Positions 7,394 to 16,231 of a stretch of 64,000 nt of DNA are shown piece by piece (the stretch's first letter is position 1; every line of letters begins with the position of its first letter). The stretch lies in contig KE159692.1 of assembly GCA_000403415.2 (NCBI GenBank), positions 105,227 to 169,226 of the forward strand, read 5' to 3'. The position numbers were made by a program, and so were the translations under genes. The DNA comes from Firmicutes bacterium M10-2. Its GTDB lineage: Bacteria; Bacillota_I; Bacilli_A; Erysipelotrichales; Erysipelotrichaceae. The notes below the pieces were generated by a model. It was not told where the DNA came from. It did no database searches and saw only the letters and a program-made list of their open reading frames with translations.

Positions 7394-8749
7394 ATGCTAT
7401 TAAAAAAATTAAAAGAAGATCCGTCAAAATACGATGGAGAAACAATCGAGCTGCAAGGCTGGGTCAGAACCAATCGCAATTCGAAAAAAATCGGCTTTAT
7501 CGAATTGAATGATGGAACAACTTTTTCTAATGTTCAAATTGTTTACGAAGATACATTGCCTAACTATACGGAAACATCAAAAATCACATTGGGAAGTGCC
7601 ATTGGCATTACAGGAAAAGTTATTGTTACTCCGGAAGGAAAACAGCCGTTTGAGATTCATGCCGACAAGGTAGAAGTATTGGGATTGGCCGATCATGATT
7701 ATCCACTGCAAAAGAAACGACACTCATTTGAATATATGCGTGAAATTCCTCATGTGCGTCCTCGCGCCAATACGTATTATGCGATGTTTCGCTTACGTTC
7801 GGTATTGAGCATGGCCATTCATACTTTTTTCCAGGATCGCGGATTTGTGTACGTACATACCCCGGAAATTACCGGAAACGATGCCGAAGGTGCGGGAGAA
7901 TGTTTTACAGTCACAACACGAAAAGATGACAAATACGAAGACGATTTCTTTTCGAAGCACGCACAGCTGACAGTTTCGGGACAGCTTCACGTAGAGCCTT
8001 TTGCGCTGACGTACCGCAATGTATATACGTTTGGACCGACGTTCCGGGCGGAAAATTCCAACACAACACGTCATGCCAGTGAATTTTGGATGATCGAACC
8101 TGAATTGGCATTTGCTGATTTAAGCGATGATATGGATTGCATCGAAGATATGATTAAATACTGCATCAATTACTGCTTGGAGCACGCAAGCGAAGAAATG
8201 GCTTTTTTTCAAAAAATGATCGATAAAGACTGTATCGACCGTGTTACGAAAGTGGCAAATTCTCACTTCAAGCGTATGACATATACAGAAGCGATCGAAC
8301 ATTTGGAAAAGGCGAAAGACCAATTCGAAAATCAAAATATTTTCTGGGGTATGGATCTACAATCCGAACATGAACGGTATATTTGCGAGCAAATTGTTCA
8401 AGGACCTGTTTTTCTGACGGATTATCCAAAGGATATCAAGGCTTTTTATATGCGTGTCAATGAAGATGGAAAGACGGTTGCCGCATGCGATCTGCTCGTT
8501 CCGTATGTTGGAGAGTTGGTCGGAGGAAGTCAAAGGGAAGAACGCTATGATGTGCTTGTTGCACGTATGAAAGAAATGGGCATGGAAACCGACAGTCTGC
8601 AATGGTATCTCGATCTTCGCCGATACGGGGGCTGCAAACATTCGGGATTCGGATTAGGATTTGATCGCATGCTTATGTATTTATCAGGTGTACAAAACAT
8701 TCGGGATGTGCAGCCATACCCAAGAACGCCGAGAAACCTAGTATTCTAA
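7394..8749 (+). CDS. asnS: Asparaginyl-tRNA synthetase
   Basis: A 451-residue class II synthetase: N-terminal OB-fold anticodon-binding domain (about 15-105, [21 protein letters not shown]), then the catalytic core with [18 protein letters not shown], the motif 2 stretch [21 protein letters not shown] and the motif 3 stretch [13 protein letters not shown]. It charges tRNA-Asn. Asn rather than Asp identity is supported by the sequence type and by the Asn-type T-box. A strong site GGAGGAG precedes the ATG. It is co-transcribed with the next small gene. Confidence 0.96.
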   Translation: MLLKKLKEDPSKYDGETIELQGWVRTNRNSKKIGFIELNDGTTFSNVQIVYEDTLPNYTETSKITLGSAIGITGKVIVTPEGKQPFEIHADKVEVLGLADHDYPLQKKRHSFEYMREIPHVRPRANTYYAMFRLRSVLSMAIHTFFQDRGFVYVHTPEITGNDAEGAGECFTVTTRKDDKYEDDFFSKHAQLTVSGQLHVEPFALTYRNVYTFGPTFRAENSNTTRHASEFWMIEPELAFADLSDDMDCIEDMIKYCINYCLEHASEEMAFFQKMIDKDCIDRVTKVANSHFKRMTYTEAIEHLEKAKDQFENQNIFWGMDLQSEHERYICEQIVQGPVFLTDYPKDIKAFYMRVNEDGKTVAACDLLVPYVGELVGGSQREERYDVLVARMKEMGMETDSLQWYLDLRRYGGCKHSGFGLGFDRMLMYLSGVQNIRDVQPYPRTPRNLVF

Positions 8750-8764
8750 AAGGAGAAGACAATC

Positions 8765-9082
8765 ATGAAAATCACAAACGAGGCAAAACCTCAAATAGAA
8801 CAAGTGTTAAATGATAAGAATGCCCAAGGACTGATGATGGAAGTTCACGAGTCCTGCTGCGGCAAAAGTCCGGTATTCGCACTCGTCGTGTTTGACGAAA
8901 ACGATAATCCCGAGCTCGTGAATGGAATTAAGGTGCTGATTCCGGAACAATACCGCGATCTTGCCGAAAAGATCACAATCGACTTGATCGATGGCGAACT
9001 TTTCGTAACGGGAGTCGAAGAACACGAATGCTGCGGACATCATGATCATGACGAAGGGCATTGCTGTCATCATAATGAATAA
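8765..9082 (+). CDS. HesB/IscA-like protein with Cys/His-rich C-terminal tail
   Basis: A 105-residue protein resembling the HesB/IscA iron-sulfur biosynthesis fold over about residues 1-85, with the CCGK motif at 31-34. The canonical C-terminal CxC is replaced by a tail very rich in metal ligands (ECCGHHDHDEGHCCHHNE): five His-rich and four Cys positions in 18 residues. This suggests a metal-binding or metal-delivering role rather than classical Fe-S assembly. It follows asnS by 15 bp and precedes a ZIP metal transporter, across a terminator. Confidence 0.7.
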   Translation: MKITNEAKPQIEQVLNDKNAQGLMMEVHESCCGKSPVFALVVFDENDNPELVNGIKVLIPEQYRDLAEKITIDLIDGELFVTGVEEHECCGHHDHDEGHCCHHNE

Positions 9083-9088
9083 AAACAA

Positions 9089-9130
9089 AAAAGTATCGAG
9101 CATTTGATTTTGCATTCGATACTTTTTGTT
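9089..9130. terminator. Bidirectional intrinsic terminator after the HesB-like gene
   Basis: AAAAAGTATCGA and TCGATACTTTTT form a long stem around an AT-rich loop, followed by T-rich sequence. Confidence 0.8.
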
Positions 9131-9182
9131 TGCATATAAAAAATATTTCATGTATAGTATAAGAAAGTTAGTCTTAACTAAC
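9130..9182 (+). promoter_or_regulatory. Promoter and DtxR-like operator of the ZIP gene
   Basis: TTGCAT (9130-9135), 17-bp spacer, TATAGT (9153-9158), then the palindrome GTTAGTCTTAACTAAC (9167-9182) across the expected transcription start. A near copy, GTTAGTCTAAACTAAT, lies at 9998-10013. The TTAG(n6)CTAA form resembles DtxR/MntR-family metal-regulator boxes. Confidence 0.65.
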
Positions 9183-9188
9183 ATATAA

Positions 9189-9968
9189 ATGGAGAAAAGT
9201 ATGAAGTTTCAATGGTTGCAAGGGTTGATGATCCCTTTTCTCGGAACAATGCTCGGATCAGCGTGTGTATGGTTTTTGAAAAAGGATCTGAAGCCGAAAG
9301 TACAGAAAGCTTTGACCGGATTTGCAGCCGGTGTGATGGTGGCTGCATCGATATGGAGCTTGTTGATTCCGGCCATCGAGCAGTCCGATTCTTTTATCCC
9401 GGCAATGATCGGATTCTGGATCGGAATCTTGTTTTTGCTGATATTGGATGAAACGGTTCCGCATATACATTTGAACAGTGAAGAAAGCGAAGGCGTGAAA
9501 GTGTCATTAAAGAAAACGACCAAGTTGTTGCTTGCGGTGACCTTGCACAATATCCCGGAAGGAATGGCGGTCGGTGTCGTTTTTGCCGGATGGAACACCC
9601 AAGAAAGCCATCTGACCTTTGCGGCAGCTATGGCTTTGGCTGTTGGAATCGCAATTCAGAATTTTCCTGAAGGAGCCATCATTTCCATGCCGCTTCGATC
9701 AGAAGGGATGAGTAAAGGAAAAGCGTTTGTTTACGGAACACTTTCAGGAGCTGTCGAACCTGTGGCCGCTTTCGTGACTGTATTGCTGGCAGATCTTGTC
9801 GTCCCGGTTCTGCCGTATTTGCTAAGTTTTGCGGCTGGAGCCATGATGTATGTGGTTGTCGAGGAATTGATTCCGGAAATGTCGGAAGGTAAGCATTCCA
9901 ATATCGGAACAATCTTGTTTGCTGCCGGATTTACGATTATGATGATGCTGGATGTTGCGTTAGGATAA
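9189..9968 (+). CDS. ZIP family divalent metal transporter
   Basis: A 259-residue membrane protein of the ZIP family, about eight helices. The metal-site motifs are HNIPEGMAVG in the fourth helix and NFPEGAIISM in the fifth, with VVEELIPEM near the C-terminus. ZIP proteins import Zn, Fe or Mn; the ion here is unknown. The cytoplasmic loop contains HIHLNSEE. The promoter carries a DtxR-like palindrome, so repression by iron or manganese repletion is plausible. ATG 9189 lacks a strong Shine-Dalgarno; the in-frame ATG at 9201 (MKFQWLQG), preceded by GGAGAAAAGT, is a good alternative. Confidence 0.92.
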   Translation: MEKSMKFQWLQGLMIPFLGTMLGSACVWFLKKDLKPKVQKALTGFAAGVMVAASIWSLLIPAIEQSDSFIPAMIGFWIGILFLLILDETVPHIHLNSEESEGVKVSLKKTTKLLLAVTLHNIPEGMAVGVVFAGWNTQESHLTFAAAMALAVGIAIQNFPEGAIISMPLRSEGMSKGKAFVYGTLSGAVEPVAAFVTVLLADLVVPVLPYLLSFAAGAMMYVVVEELIPEMSEGKHSNIGTILFAAGFTIMMMLDVALG

Positions 9969-9989
9969 GCCGATCGGCTTTTTCTTTTT
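9967..9989 (+). terminator. Terminator after the ZIP gene
   Basis: AAGCCGATCGGCTT palindrome followed by TTTCTTTTT, overlapping the ZIP stop codon. Confidence 0.7.
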
Positions 9990-9997
9990 AAGATTGA

Positions 9998-10013
9998 GTT
10001 AGTCTAAACTAAT
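9998..10013 (+). promoter_or_regulatory. Second DtxR-like operator, before the DUF2325 gene
   Basis: GTTAGTCTAAACTAAT matches 14 of 16 positions of the palindrome before the ZIP gene. It lies 26 bp before the DUF2325 start. Confidence 0.6.
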
Positions 10014-10038
10014 TGTTTATTTTTAAGGAGGAGAAAAA

Positions 10039-10317
10039 ATGAGTGTAGTTATCGTTGGCGGAAATGAATGTATGGAAAGACAATATAAAGAGTTGTGCAA
10101 AAAGTATGAATGCAAAGCGAAAGTGTATCCGAAAACGAAAAGCAATATGAAAAGTATCGGACAACCTGATCTTTTGGTTTTGTTCACCAATACAGTTTCC
10201 CATAAAATGGTGCGCTGTGCGCTGAATGCAGTAAAAGGATACAATATTCCTATCGTACGATGTCATAGCAGTTCGGCAAATGCCCTCAAGGGCATACTTG
10301 AACAATATGCTCATTGA
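10039..10317 (+). CDS. DUF2325 family protein
   Basis: A 92-residue protein with the DUF2325 pattern: start VVIVGGNECMERQYKELC, the middle QPDLLVLFTNTVSHKM, and the end VRCHSSSANALKGIL. The fold looks like a small Rossmann-type domain. The role is not established. A strong site AAGGAGGAG precedes the ATG. The palindrome shared with the ZIP gene suggests that both respond to the same metal regulator. Confidence 0.85.
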   Translation: MSVVIVGGNECMERQYKELCKKYECKAKVYPKTKSNMKSIGQPDLLVLFTNTVSHKMVRCALNAVKGYNIPIVRCHSSSANALKGILEQYAH

Positions 10318-10346
10318 CAAGACATCATTAAAAACAAAAATAAAAA

Positions 10347-10372
10347 CGCAGGTTCATAGTGAATCTGTGATT
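10347..10372. terminator. Shared terminator between DUF2325 and tetR
   Basis: CGCAGGTTCA-TAG-TGAATCTGTG hairpin with A-rich sequence on the left and T-rich sequence on the right, placed between convergent genes. Confidence 0.65.
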
Positions 10373-10984
10373 TTATTCGTTTGGAGCTCCTTGATGTAAA
10401 ATGGCGCGAATCGAGTCAAATAAATACGGCTTGAATTCTTTGATTGGCAGAGGATCGTTGTGAACAATACTTGTATAGCAACTGCCCCCAACCATTTCAA
10501 TAATTAAAAACAGGGTAATCTCAGGATTGGGAAATTCATAATGATATTCTTTAACCATATTCAGAAAGTTTTGTTTTAAATTATAGGCTTCGTCATGTTC
10601 AAGCTCGGCATGTAATTGATCGTGAAAAACTCCTTGCGATAAATTGTTCTTGATAAAGTTGAGAGCAATAGGATTGGATTCCAAAGACATCAAAACATGG
10701 TTCAAAATAAAAATGACTGCATCTTCGAAATTACGGATATCATTGGATTGCAATGCATCGTCCGCATCCTCGAAAAGACGGGATACTTCACGCCAAATTA
10801 AATGATCCCGCAACGAGTACTTGTCTTTGAAGTAAAGATAAAAAGTCCCTTTGGCTACGCCTGCCTTTGCTACGATATCCTGAATGCTCACATTTTTTAT
10901 GTCATTGTGGGTGAAAAGGGAATAAGCAGCCTCCAGAAGGTGTTCTTTTTTTTTGCGCTTGTTTTCTAAGATTTTCGTTTTCAT
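10373..10984 (-). CDS. TetR/AcrR family transcriptional regulator
   Basis: A 203-residue TetR regulator. The N-terminal helix-turn-helix (about 10-55) contains ILENKRKKKEHLLEAAYSLF, then VSIQDIVAKAGVAKGTFYLYF, typical of the family. The remaining helical domain binds an unknown effector. It is divergent from the MMPL exporter, and palindromes lie in the shared 160-bp gap, so it probably represses that exporter operon and itself. Confidence 0.92.
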   Translation of the reverse strand: MKTKILENKRKKKEHLLEAAYSLFTHNDIKNVSIQDIVAKAGVAKGTFYLYFKDKYSLRDHLIWREVSRLFEDADDALQSNDIRNFEDAVIFILNHVLMSLESNPIALNFIKNNLSQGVFHDQLHAELEHDEAYNLKQNFLNMVKEYHYEFPNPEITLFLIIEMVGGSCYTSIVHNDPLPIKEFKPYLFDSIRAILHQGAPNE

Positions 10985-11024
10985 GGCTACACTATAACAT
11001 AAAATCTTTCAAAAAAGAAAGAAA

Positions 11025-11038
11025 TGACCATTAGTTCA
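11025..11038. promoter_or_regulatory. Candidate TetR operator, tetR-proximal
   Basis: TGACCATTAGTTCA, an imperfect palindrome that resembles the copy at 11088 in inverted orientation. Confidence 0.4.
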
Positions 11039-11086
11039 CTTTAAAATTACAAAAAAAGAACTTTTCTAAGTTTTTTATCAAACAAA

Positions 11087-11115
11087 TTGACTATAGGTCA
11101 TTTTAGGTATATTGT
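11087..11115 (+). promoter_or_regulatory. MMPL promoter with overlapping TetR-type operator
   Basis: TTGACT (11087-11092), 17-bp spacer, TATTGT (11110-11115). The palindrome TGACTATAGGTCA (11088-11100) covers the -35, as expected for a repressor site. Confidence 0.6.
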
Positions 11116-11144
11116 ATCTCACGTGAGAGGAAAGATAGAGTTTT

Positions 11145-13229
11145 ATGGAAAAATTATCTAAATTTATTGTCAAATATCGAAAGATCATATTAATCATCTC
11201 GATCATCCTGTTGATTCCAAGCGTCTTTGGATATTTGAACACGAAGGTCAATTACGATATTTTGTCGTACTTACCTGCTGATTCGGAATCCATGCAAGGA
11301 CAGGATATCCTCGATAAGGACTTCAATTTGTCAAGCGTAGATATGCTTGTCGTTAACGGAATGAAGGATAAGGATGTGCTCAAATTGAAAGAGCAAATTC
11401 AAAACATCAAAGGAGTCGATAAAGTTGTATGGCGCGACGATGTAACCGATATCTCCCTGCCAAAAGAAGCGATTCCGGAAAACATCCGTAAGATGCTGTA
11501 TTCCGATGATGCCACCATGCTGATTATCACATTCAAAGAACCAACCGCATCCGATACGACAATGAATGCGATTGCCGAAATCAAGAAATATGCAAGTATG
11601 GATTGTTATCAGGCCGGTTTTTCAGCCATTACCGAAGATACGAAAGATCTGGTTAATCAAGAAACACCGATCTATTCCTTAATTGCCGTACTTTTATGCT
11701 TGGTTGTTCTTTGCCTGGGATTGAAATCTTGGGTCGCTCCAATCGTATTTTTGATTGGTATCGCGTTCCCGATTGTTTACAACATGGGCACGAACGTATT
11801 TTTAGGACAAATTTCCTACATTACCCAGGCTTTGGCTTTGATTTTGCAGCTAGCCGTTACAATGGATTACTCCATCTTTCTGCTGCATCGTTATCAAGAA
11901 GAAAAAGCCAAGACCGATACCAAAGAAGATGCAATGTCTAAAGCAATACATGCAACTTTTATTTCAATCACGTCTTCTTCGGTTACAACAATTGCCGGCT
12001 TCTTGGCGTTGTGTGCGATGCAGCTGACATTAGGAAAAGATATTGGTGTCGTCATGGCAAAAGGTGTAATTCTTGGCGTAATCTGTACAGTTTTGGTTTT
12101 ACCAAGCTTGCTTATGGCATTTGATCGCGCCATCGATAAATATACGCATCCAGTATTGATCAAACCGTTGAAAAGAACACCGAAATTCGTTGTCAAGCAC
12201 TACAAGGCCATTTTGATCGCATTTGTGATTATTTTCATCCCGGCCATCTATTGTCAGGCAAATGTCGGTCAGTACTATGATCTGACCCAAACACTTCCTT
12301 CCGATCTGACAAGTGTCGAAGGAACAAATCAATTAAAAGAAAAATTCAATATGACAACGACACATTTTGTAATCTTAGATGATCAAGTGCCGACAAAAGA
12401 TATTCAAGCAATTATTGATCAGATCGAAAAGGTTGACGGAGTATCAAACGTAATTGGTTATGAAAAATATATCGGTCCGGGTGTACCAAGCACTTTCGAG
12501 CCGAAAGTAATCCAAGATATTTTGCATAATGGCGGAAAACGTTTGATTATCATCAATTCTGATTATCATTCGGCAACGAATGAATTGAATAAACAATTAG
12601 ATCAGATTGATACAATTCTCCATAAATACGATCCGCAGGCAAAGATTGCCGGTGAAGGAAGCATGACCAGAGATCTGATCACAACCACAAATACTGACTT
12701 CCAAATGGTCAATATCGTTTCGATCATTGCGATCCTGTTGATCATCGCAGTCACATTCAAATCGTTTTCGCTGCCGTTTATTCTTGTATTGGCAATCGAG
12801 TTTGCGATTTGTGTCAATATGGGAATTCCGTATTTGACCCATACGCAATTGCCGTTTATTGCAGGAATTGTGATCGGAACGATTCAGTTGGGTGCATGTA
12901 TCGACTATGCCATCTTGATGACAACACGCTTCAAAGAAGAACTGCAAAACGGTCATTCAGTGAAAGAGGCAGCTGGTATTTCGATACAAATGACTTCGCC
13001 TTCGATTATAACAAGTGGTCTTTCTTTCTTTGCTGCCTGCTCAGGTGTTGCCGTGATTGCGAAGATGGATATGATCGCAGCTTTATGTCAGCTTTTAGGA
13101 CGAGGTGCATTGATTTCTGTGTTTGTGATCTTGCTCGTCTTGCCTTCAATGCTGATCGTGAGTCAAAAATTCATTCAAAAAACAACGAAAAACTGGCCAA
13201 AAGCCAAAGGAGAACTTCAACATGAATAA
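11145..13229 (+). CDS. MMPL/RND family exporter
   Basis: A 694-residue membrane protein with the MMPL layout: one N-terminal helix, an extracellular domain, a block of about five helices, then the same repeated. The two helix blocks carry the paired Asp-Tyr motifs TMDYSIFLLHRY and CIDYAILMTTRF, which are typical proton-relay positions. Transported substrates of such Firmicutes proteins are mostly unknown; drugs, lipids and peptides are candidates. It overlaps the next gene by 8 bp, so the giant secreted protein is probably its partner. Confidence 0.9.
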   Translation: MEKLSKFIVKYRKIILIISIILLIPSVFGYLNTKVNYDILSYLPADSESMQGQDILDKDFNLSSVDMLVVNGMKDKDVLKLKEQIQNIKGVDKVVWRDDVTDISLPKEAIPENIRKMLYSDDATMLIITFKEPTASDTTMNAIAEIKKYASMDCYQAGFSAITEDTKDLVNQETPIYSLIAVLLCLVVLCLGLKSWVAPIVFLIGIAFPIVYNMGTNVFLGQISYITQALALILQLAVTMDYSIFLLHRYQEEKAKTDTKEDAMSKAIHATFISITSSSVTTIAGFLALCAMQLTLGKDIGVVMAKGVILGVICTVLVLPSLLMAFDRAIDKYTHPVLIKPLKRTPKFVVKHYKAILIAFVIIFIPAIYCQANVGQYYDLTQTLPSDLTSVEGTNQLKEKFNMTTTHFVILDDQVPTKDIQAIIDQIEKVDGVSNVIGYEKYIGPGVPSTFEPKVIQDILHNGGKRLIIINSDYHSATNELNKQLDQIDTILHKYDPQAKIAGEGSMTRDLITTTNTDFQMVNIVSIIAILLIIAVTFKSFSLPFILVLAIEFAICVNMGIPYLTHTQLPFIAGIVIGTIQLGACIDYAILMTTRFKEELQNGHSVKEAAGISIQMTSPSIITSGLSFFAACSGVAVIAKMDMIAALCQLLGRGALISVFVILLVLPSMLIVSQKFIQKTTKNWPKAKGELQHE

Positions 13230-16125
13230 AACCATTAAAAATATCGGCTGCTCGATTCTTGCCACTGTGATGGGATGCTCTCTTGTTAACTTTCCTCTAT
13301 TCGCGCAGGAAAATGATGAACCAGCCACAAAAACCGAAACAGTTTATACTGTATTAAACGATGACGGAACAGTAAACGATACAATTGTATCGAGCTGGCT
13401 GCATGATGACAACGGTATTAACAATATCAAGGAAGAACTTGATTTAAAAGATGTCGAGAATGTCAAAGGGGATGAACAACCGAAAGTTTCCGGAAAAGAA
13501 TATACATGGAATGTGAAAGGAAATGATGTTTACTATCAAGGAAAAACAAATAAACAGCTTCCAATCTCGATTAAGATCCAATATAAATTAGACGGAAAAA
13601 CAATTTCCGCAAAAGATCTTGAAGGAAAAAGCGGAAAACTGGAAATGAATATCACATTCACAAACAATATCAGCGAGAAAATTAATGCCAACGGAAAAGA
13701 AGTAACGATCCATCCGTCTTATTTGGCCGGCGGAACTGTGCCTTTAGATTCGGAAGTGTTTACGAACGTGAAATGCTCTCAAGGAAAGATCATAAGCGAC
13801 GGAAGCAACGAAATCCTTACATTTGCGACTGTTCCCGGATTGAGCCAGACTCTATCCGAAGCAGGATTGAATATGGTCAATGAAAAGCTGGATCTAAGCG
13901 ATACTGTGACAATCAAAGCGGATGTTAAAAATTATCAACAGCCGGAATTGCTCATGGCAGCAACCAATGAATTAGATGCTAAAGATATTGAAGGAGTCGA
14001 TTCTGTATCGGATCTGACTGGCGGAATCAATGAATTGATTTCGGCAAGCGAACAAATTAATGAAGGAACCCATGAATTGGCAGATGGCGCAAGCAAACTG
14101 AACGACGGAATCAGTCAATATACGGACGGGGTTTCTCAGGCAAAAGACGGAGGACAAAAACTTTCTGAAGGAACAAGTCAATTAAAAGAAGGGATTTCGC
14201 CTTTAGCGAGTGCAGGAAACAAAGTCGATGAATTGGCAGATGGCGCAACTCAACTCTATAATGGAAGTGTTCAATTGAACGAAGGACTAAAGCAATATAC
14301 GGATGGCGTTTCTCAAGTAAATTCAGGAGCCGTACAAGTTGCTCAGGGAACTGATCAACTTAAAGAAGGAATTGCTCCTTTGGCAAGTGCGTATCCGCAA
14401 ATCGATCAGTTGATCGAAGGAAGTCAGCAGCTTGCGCAAGGTAGCGTGAATCTTCAATCCGGATTAAAAGAATATACAAATGGAGTTGCTAAGCTCAATG
14501 AAGGAAACAAACAGTTAAGCGGTATCGAAAAAGCGTTGAGCGACACGAAACAAGGAAGCTCATCTTTAGTTGAAGGAAGCAAAAAAGTCAGCGACGGATT
14601 GACAGCAATGAATGCCCAAGTTTCTTCTCTTGATATGGATAAGATCAATCAATTAAGCGCAAACCTTAATGATGCGAAACAAGGATTGGATACGCTTGCA
14701 GGAATCGTGAAAAAAGATCAACAAACACTCAATACAATGAGTGCGACTGTTGACCAGGCAAAAGCAGGCCTTGGTCAAGTGGAAGCTTTGCTTCAGGATA
14801 TCAATGCGCAAGCAGCAGCAATGAATGAAACGATTGCCGAAAACAATCAAAAAATCAGCGATTATAACGCGTCTGCCAATGCAGCGTCGCAAAATTTCGA
14901 AGCAACAAGAAATGCGTATGTCGCACAAATTGATTCGGCGATCGCAGCATTGCAGACCAATCAAGTCCATCAAGATTATCAAGTTCCGGTCACAACAACT
15001 GATGCAGACGGAAAAGAAACTGTAACTTACGAAACAAGAACGGTTGATGTGGATTTTTCTGCACAAATCGCAGCTCTTGAGGCTCAAAAAAGTGCCTTAC
15101 AAAGTGCTGCGACACCGACTGATCTTCAAACGTTGACTACATTGGATCCAACGCAATTGAATAGTGATTTTGCGACTATGAAACAAAGTCTGGATGGCAT
15201 GAGTACAGTGATTTCCAGCTCAACTCAGTCGCTTGACGATATGAGTGCAGACATTGCAGCTTCCCAACAGATTATCACTAAAATGGAAACGCTCTTATCG
15301 AGTGCAGATCTCGGAAACAATATCAACGATCTGAGCACTTCGGTGAAACAGCTCCAGGCAGGTCTTGCACAACTGGAAACTGGATCAAATGAAGTCAGCA
15401 ACGGAATCACTCGTCTTGATCAAGGACTAGGCGATCTGGAGAAAAAATCAAATGAAGCGATTGCTCAGCTTCAAGCCGGAAGTCAGCAATTGACAGACAA
15501 CAGTGAAGCATTGAATGATGGTGCTGCGCAGCTTGCACAGGGAACAAAACAATTAGCCGATCAAAAAGATCAGCTGCTTCAATTGAAATCCGGATTGGAT
15601 CAGCTCACAAGCGGTGTCGATCAATTAAATGAAGGAGCAAATCAATTGGCAAGCGGAACTGCACAATTAAATCAGAATTCGCCGGCATTATTGAATGGTG
15701 CCAATGCATTAATGAACGGAACCGCACAATTATATGGTCAAAAAGATCAGCTGCTTCAATTGAAATCCGGATTGGGTCAGCTCACAAGCGGTGTCGATCA
15801 ATTAAATAACGGATCGAACCAATTGGCTGCCGGATTAAACGAACTTGATGCCAATTCTCCTGAATTGAAATCCGGAAGCCAGCAACTTCTTGACGGAGCA
15901 AACAAACTTCGTGATGGAAGCGATCAATTCCAAGAACAAGGTATGGGTCAATTAAAAGAGAAGCTGGATCTTACAACAGGCGAATTGAATACGTTCATGG
16001 ATATCATCGATCATATCGAAAAATTGAATGAAGAAAATTCAACGTTTGCCGGAGCTCCGGAAAATGTCGATTCCACTGTTCGTTTTGTTTATCGTACAGT
16101 TGAGGAACAAAAGGACGAAAAATAA
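13222..16125 (+). CDS. Large secreted coiled repeat protein, YhgE-like
   Basis: A 967-residue exported protein. The signal peptide covers about residues 1-29 (cleavage near LFAQE). Residues 35-240 form a beta-rich domain. Residues 260-930 are dominated by short repeats of the form QL..G..QL..G (for example ADGASKLNDGISQ, QLAQGTKQLADQ), as in YhgE/Pip and X-type phage-receptor proteins, but the usual C-terminal membrane block is missing. A region of long coil (about 480-720) breaks the repeats. It is coupled to the MMPL gene, so it may be an extracellular extension of the exporter. Two 72-bp segments are near-identical. Confidence 0.75.
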   Translation: MNKTIKNIGCSILATVMGCSLVNFPLFAQENDEPATKTETVYTVLNDDGTVNDTIVSSWLHDDNGINNIKEELDLKDVENVKGDEQPKVSGKEYTWNVKGNDVYYQGKTNKQLPISIKIQYKLDGKTISAKDLEGKSGKLEMNITFTNNISEKINANGKEVTIHPSYLAGGTVPLDSEVFTNVKCSQGKIISDGSNEILTFATVPGLSQTLSEAGLNMVNEKLDLSDTVTIKADVKNYQQPELLMAATNELDAKDIEGVDSVSDLTGGINELISASEQINEGTHELADGASKLNDGISQYTDGVSQAKDGGQKLSEGTSQLKEGISPLASAGNKVDELADGATQLYNGSVQLNEGLKQYTDGVSQVNSGAVQVAQGTDQLKEGIAPLASAYPQIDQLIEGSQQLAQGSVNLQSGLKEYTNGVAKLNEGNKQLSGIEKALSDTKQGSSSLVEGSKKVSDGLTAMNAQVSSLDMDKINQLSANLNDAKQGLDTLAGIVKKDQQTLNTMSATVDQAKAGLGQVEALLQDINAQAAAMNETIAENNQKISDYNASANAASQNFEATRNAYVAQIDSAIAALQTNQVHQDYQVPVTTTDADGKETVTYETRTVDVDFSAQIAALEAQKSALQSAATPTDLQTLTTLDPTQLNSDFATMKQSLDGMSTVISSSTQSLDDMSADIAASQQIITKMETLLSSADLGNNINDLSTSVKQLQAGLAQLETGSNEVSNGITRLDQGLGDLEKKSNEAIAQLQAGSQQLTDNSEALNDGAAQLAQGTKQLADQKDQLLQLKSGLDQLTSGVDQLNEGANQLASGTAQLNQNSPALLNGANALMNGTAQLYGQKDQLLQLKSGLGQLTSGVDQLNNGSNQLAAGLNELDANSPELKSGSQQLLDGANKLRDGSDQFQEQGMGQLKEKLDLTTGELNTFMDIIDHIEKLNEENSTFAGAPENVDSTVRFVYRTVEEQKDEK
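15559..15630 (+). repeat. 72-bp direct repeat in the coiled protein gene, copy 1
   Basis: Begins GATCAAAAAGATCAGC and encodes DQKDQLLQLKSGLDQLTSGV. Copy 2 lies 177 bp downstream (59 codons, frame kept). Only two differences were noticed, both A to G. Confidence 0.85.
15736..15807 (+). repeat. 72-bp direct repeat in the coiled protein gene, copy 2
   Basis: Encodes GQKDQLLQLKSGLGQLTSGV. The near-identity at silent positions shows a recent in-frame tandem duplication. Confidence 0.85.
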
Positions 16126-16135
16126 AGAAATTTTC

Positions 16136-16172
16136 AAACTGCTTAAGTACAATGCTTGAGCGGTTTTTTTTC
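16136..16172 (+). terminator. Terminator of the MMPL operon
   Basis: AAACTGCTTAAG pairs with CTTGAGCGGTTT, followed by eight T. Confidence 0.85.
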
Positions 16173-16231
16173 GCAAAATGAAATAGGGAATGCTATACTT
16201 AAGCTTAAGGGGAAATTTTAAGATCAAGTAT

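Noticed and set aside
7306..7512. Open frame across the T-box and asnS start
   Set aside because: It runs through the riboswitch terminator in a frame other than asnS; the T-box explains the sequence.
14653..15087. Open frame antisense to the coiled protein gene
   Set aside because: It is a product of the repeated codons on the plus strand and has no ribosome-binding site.
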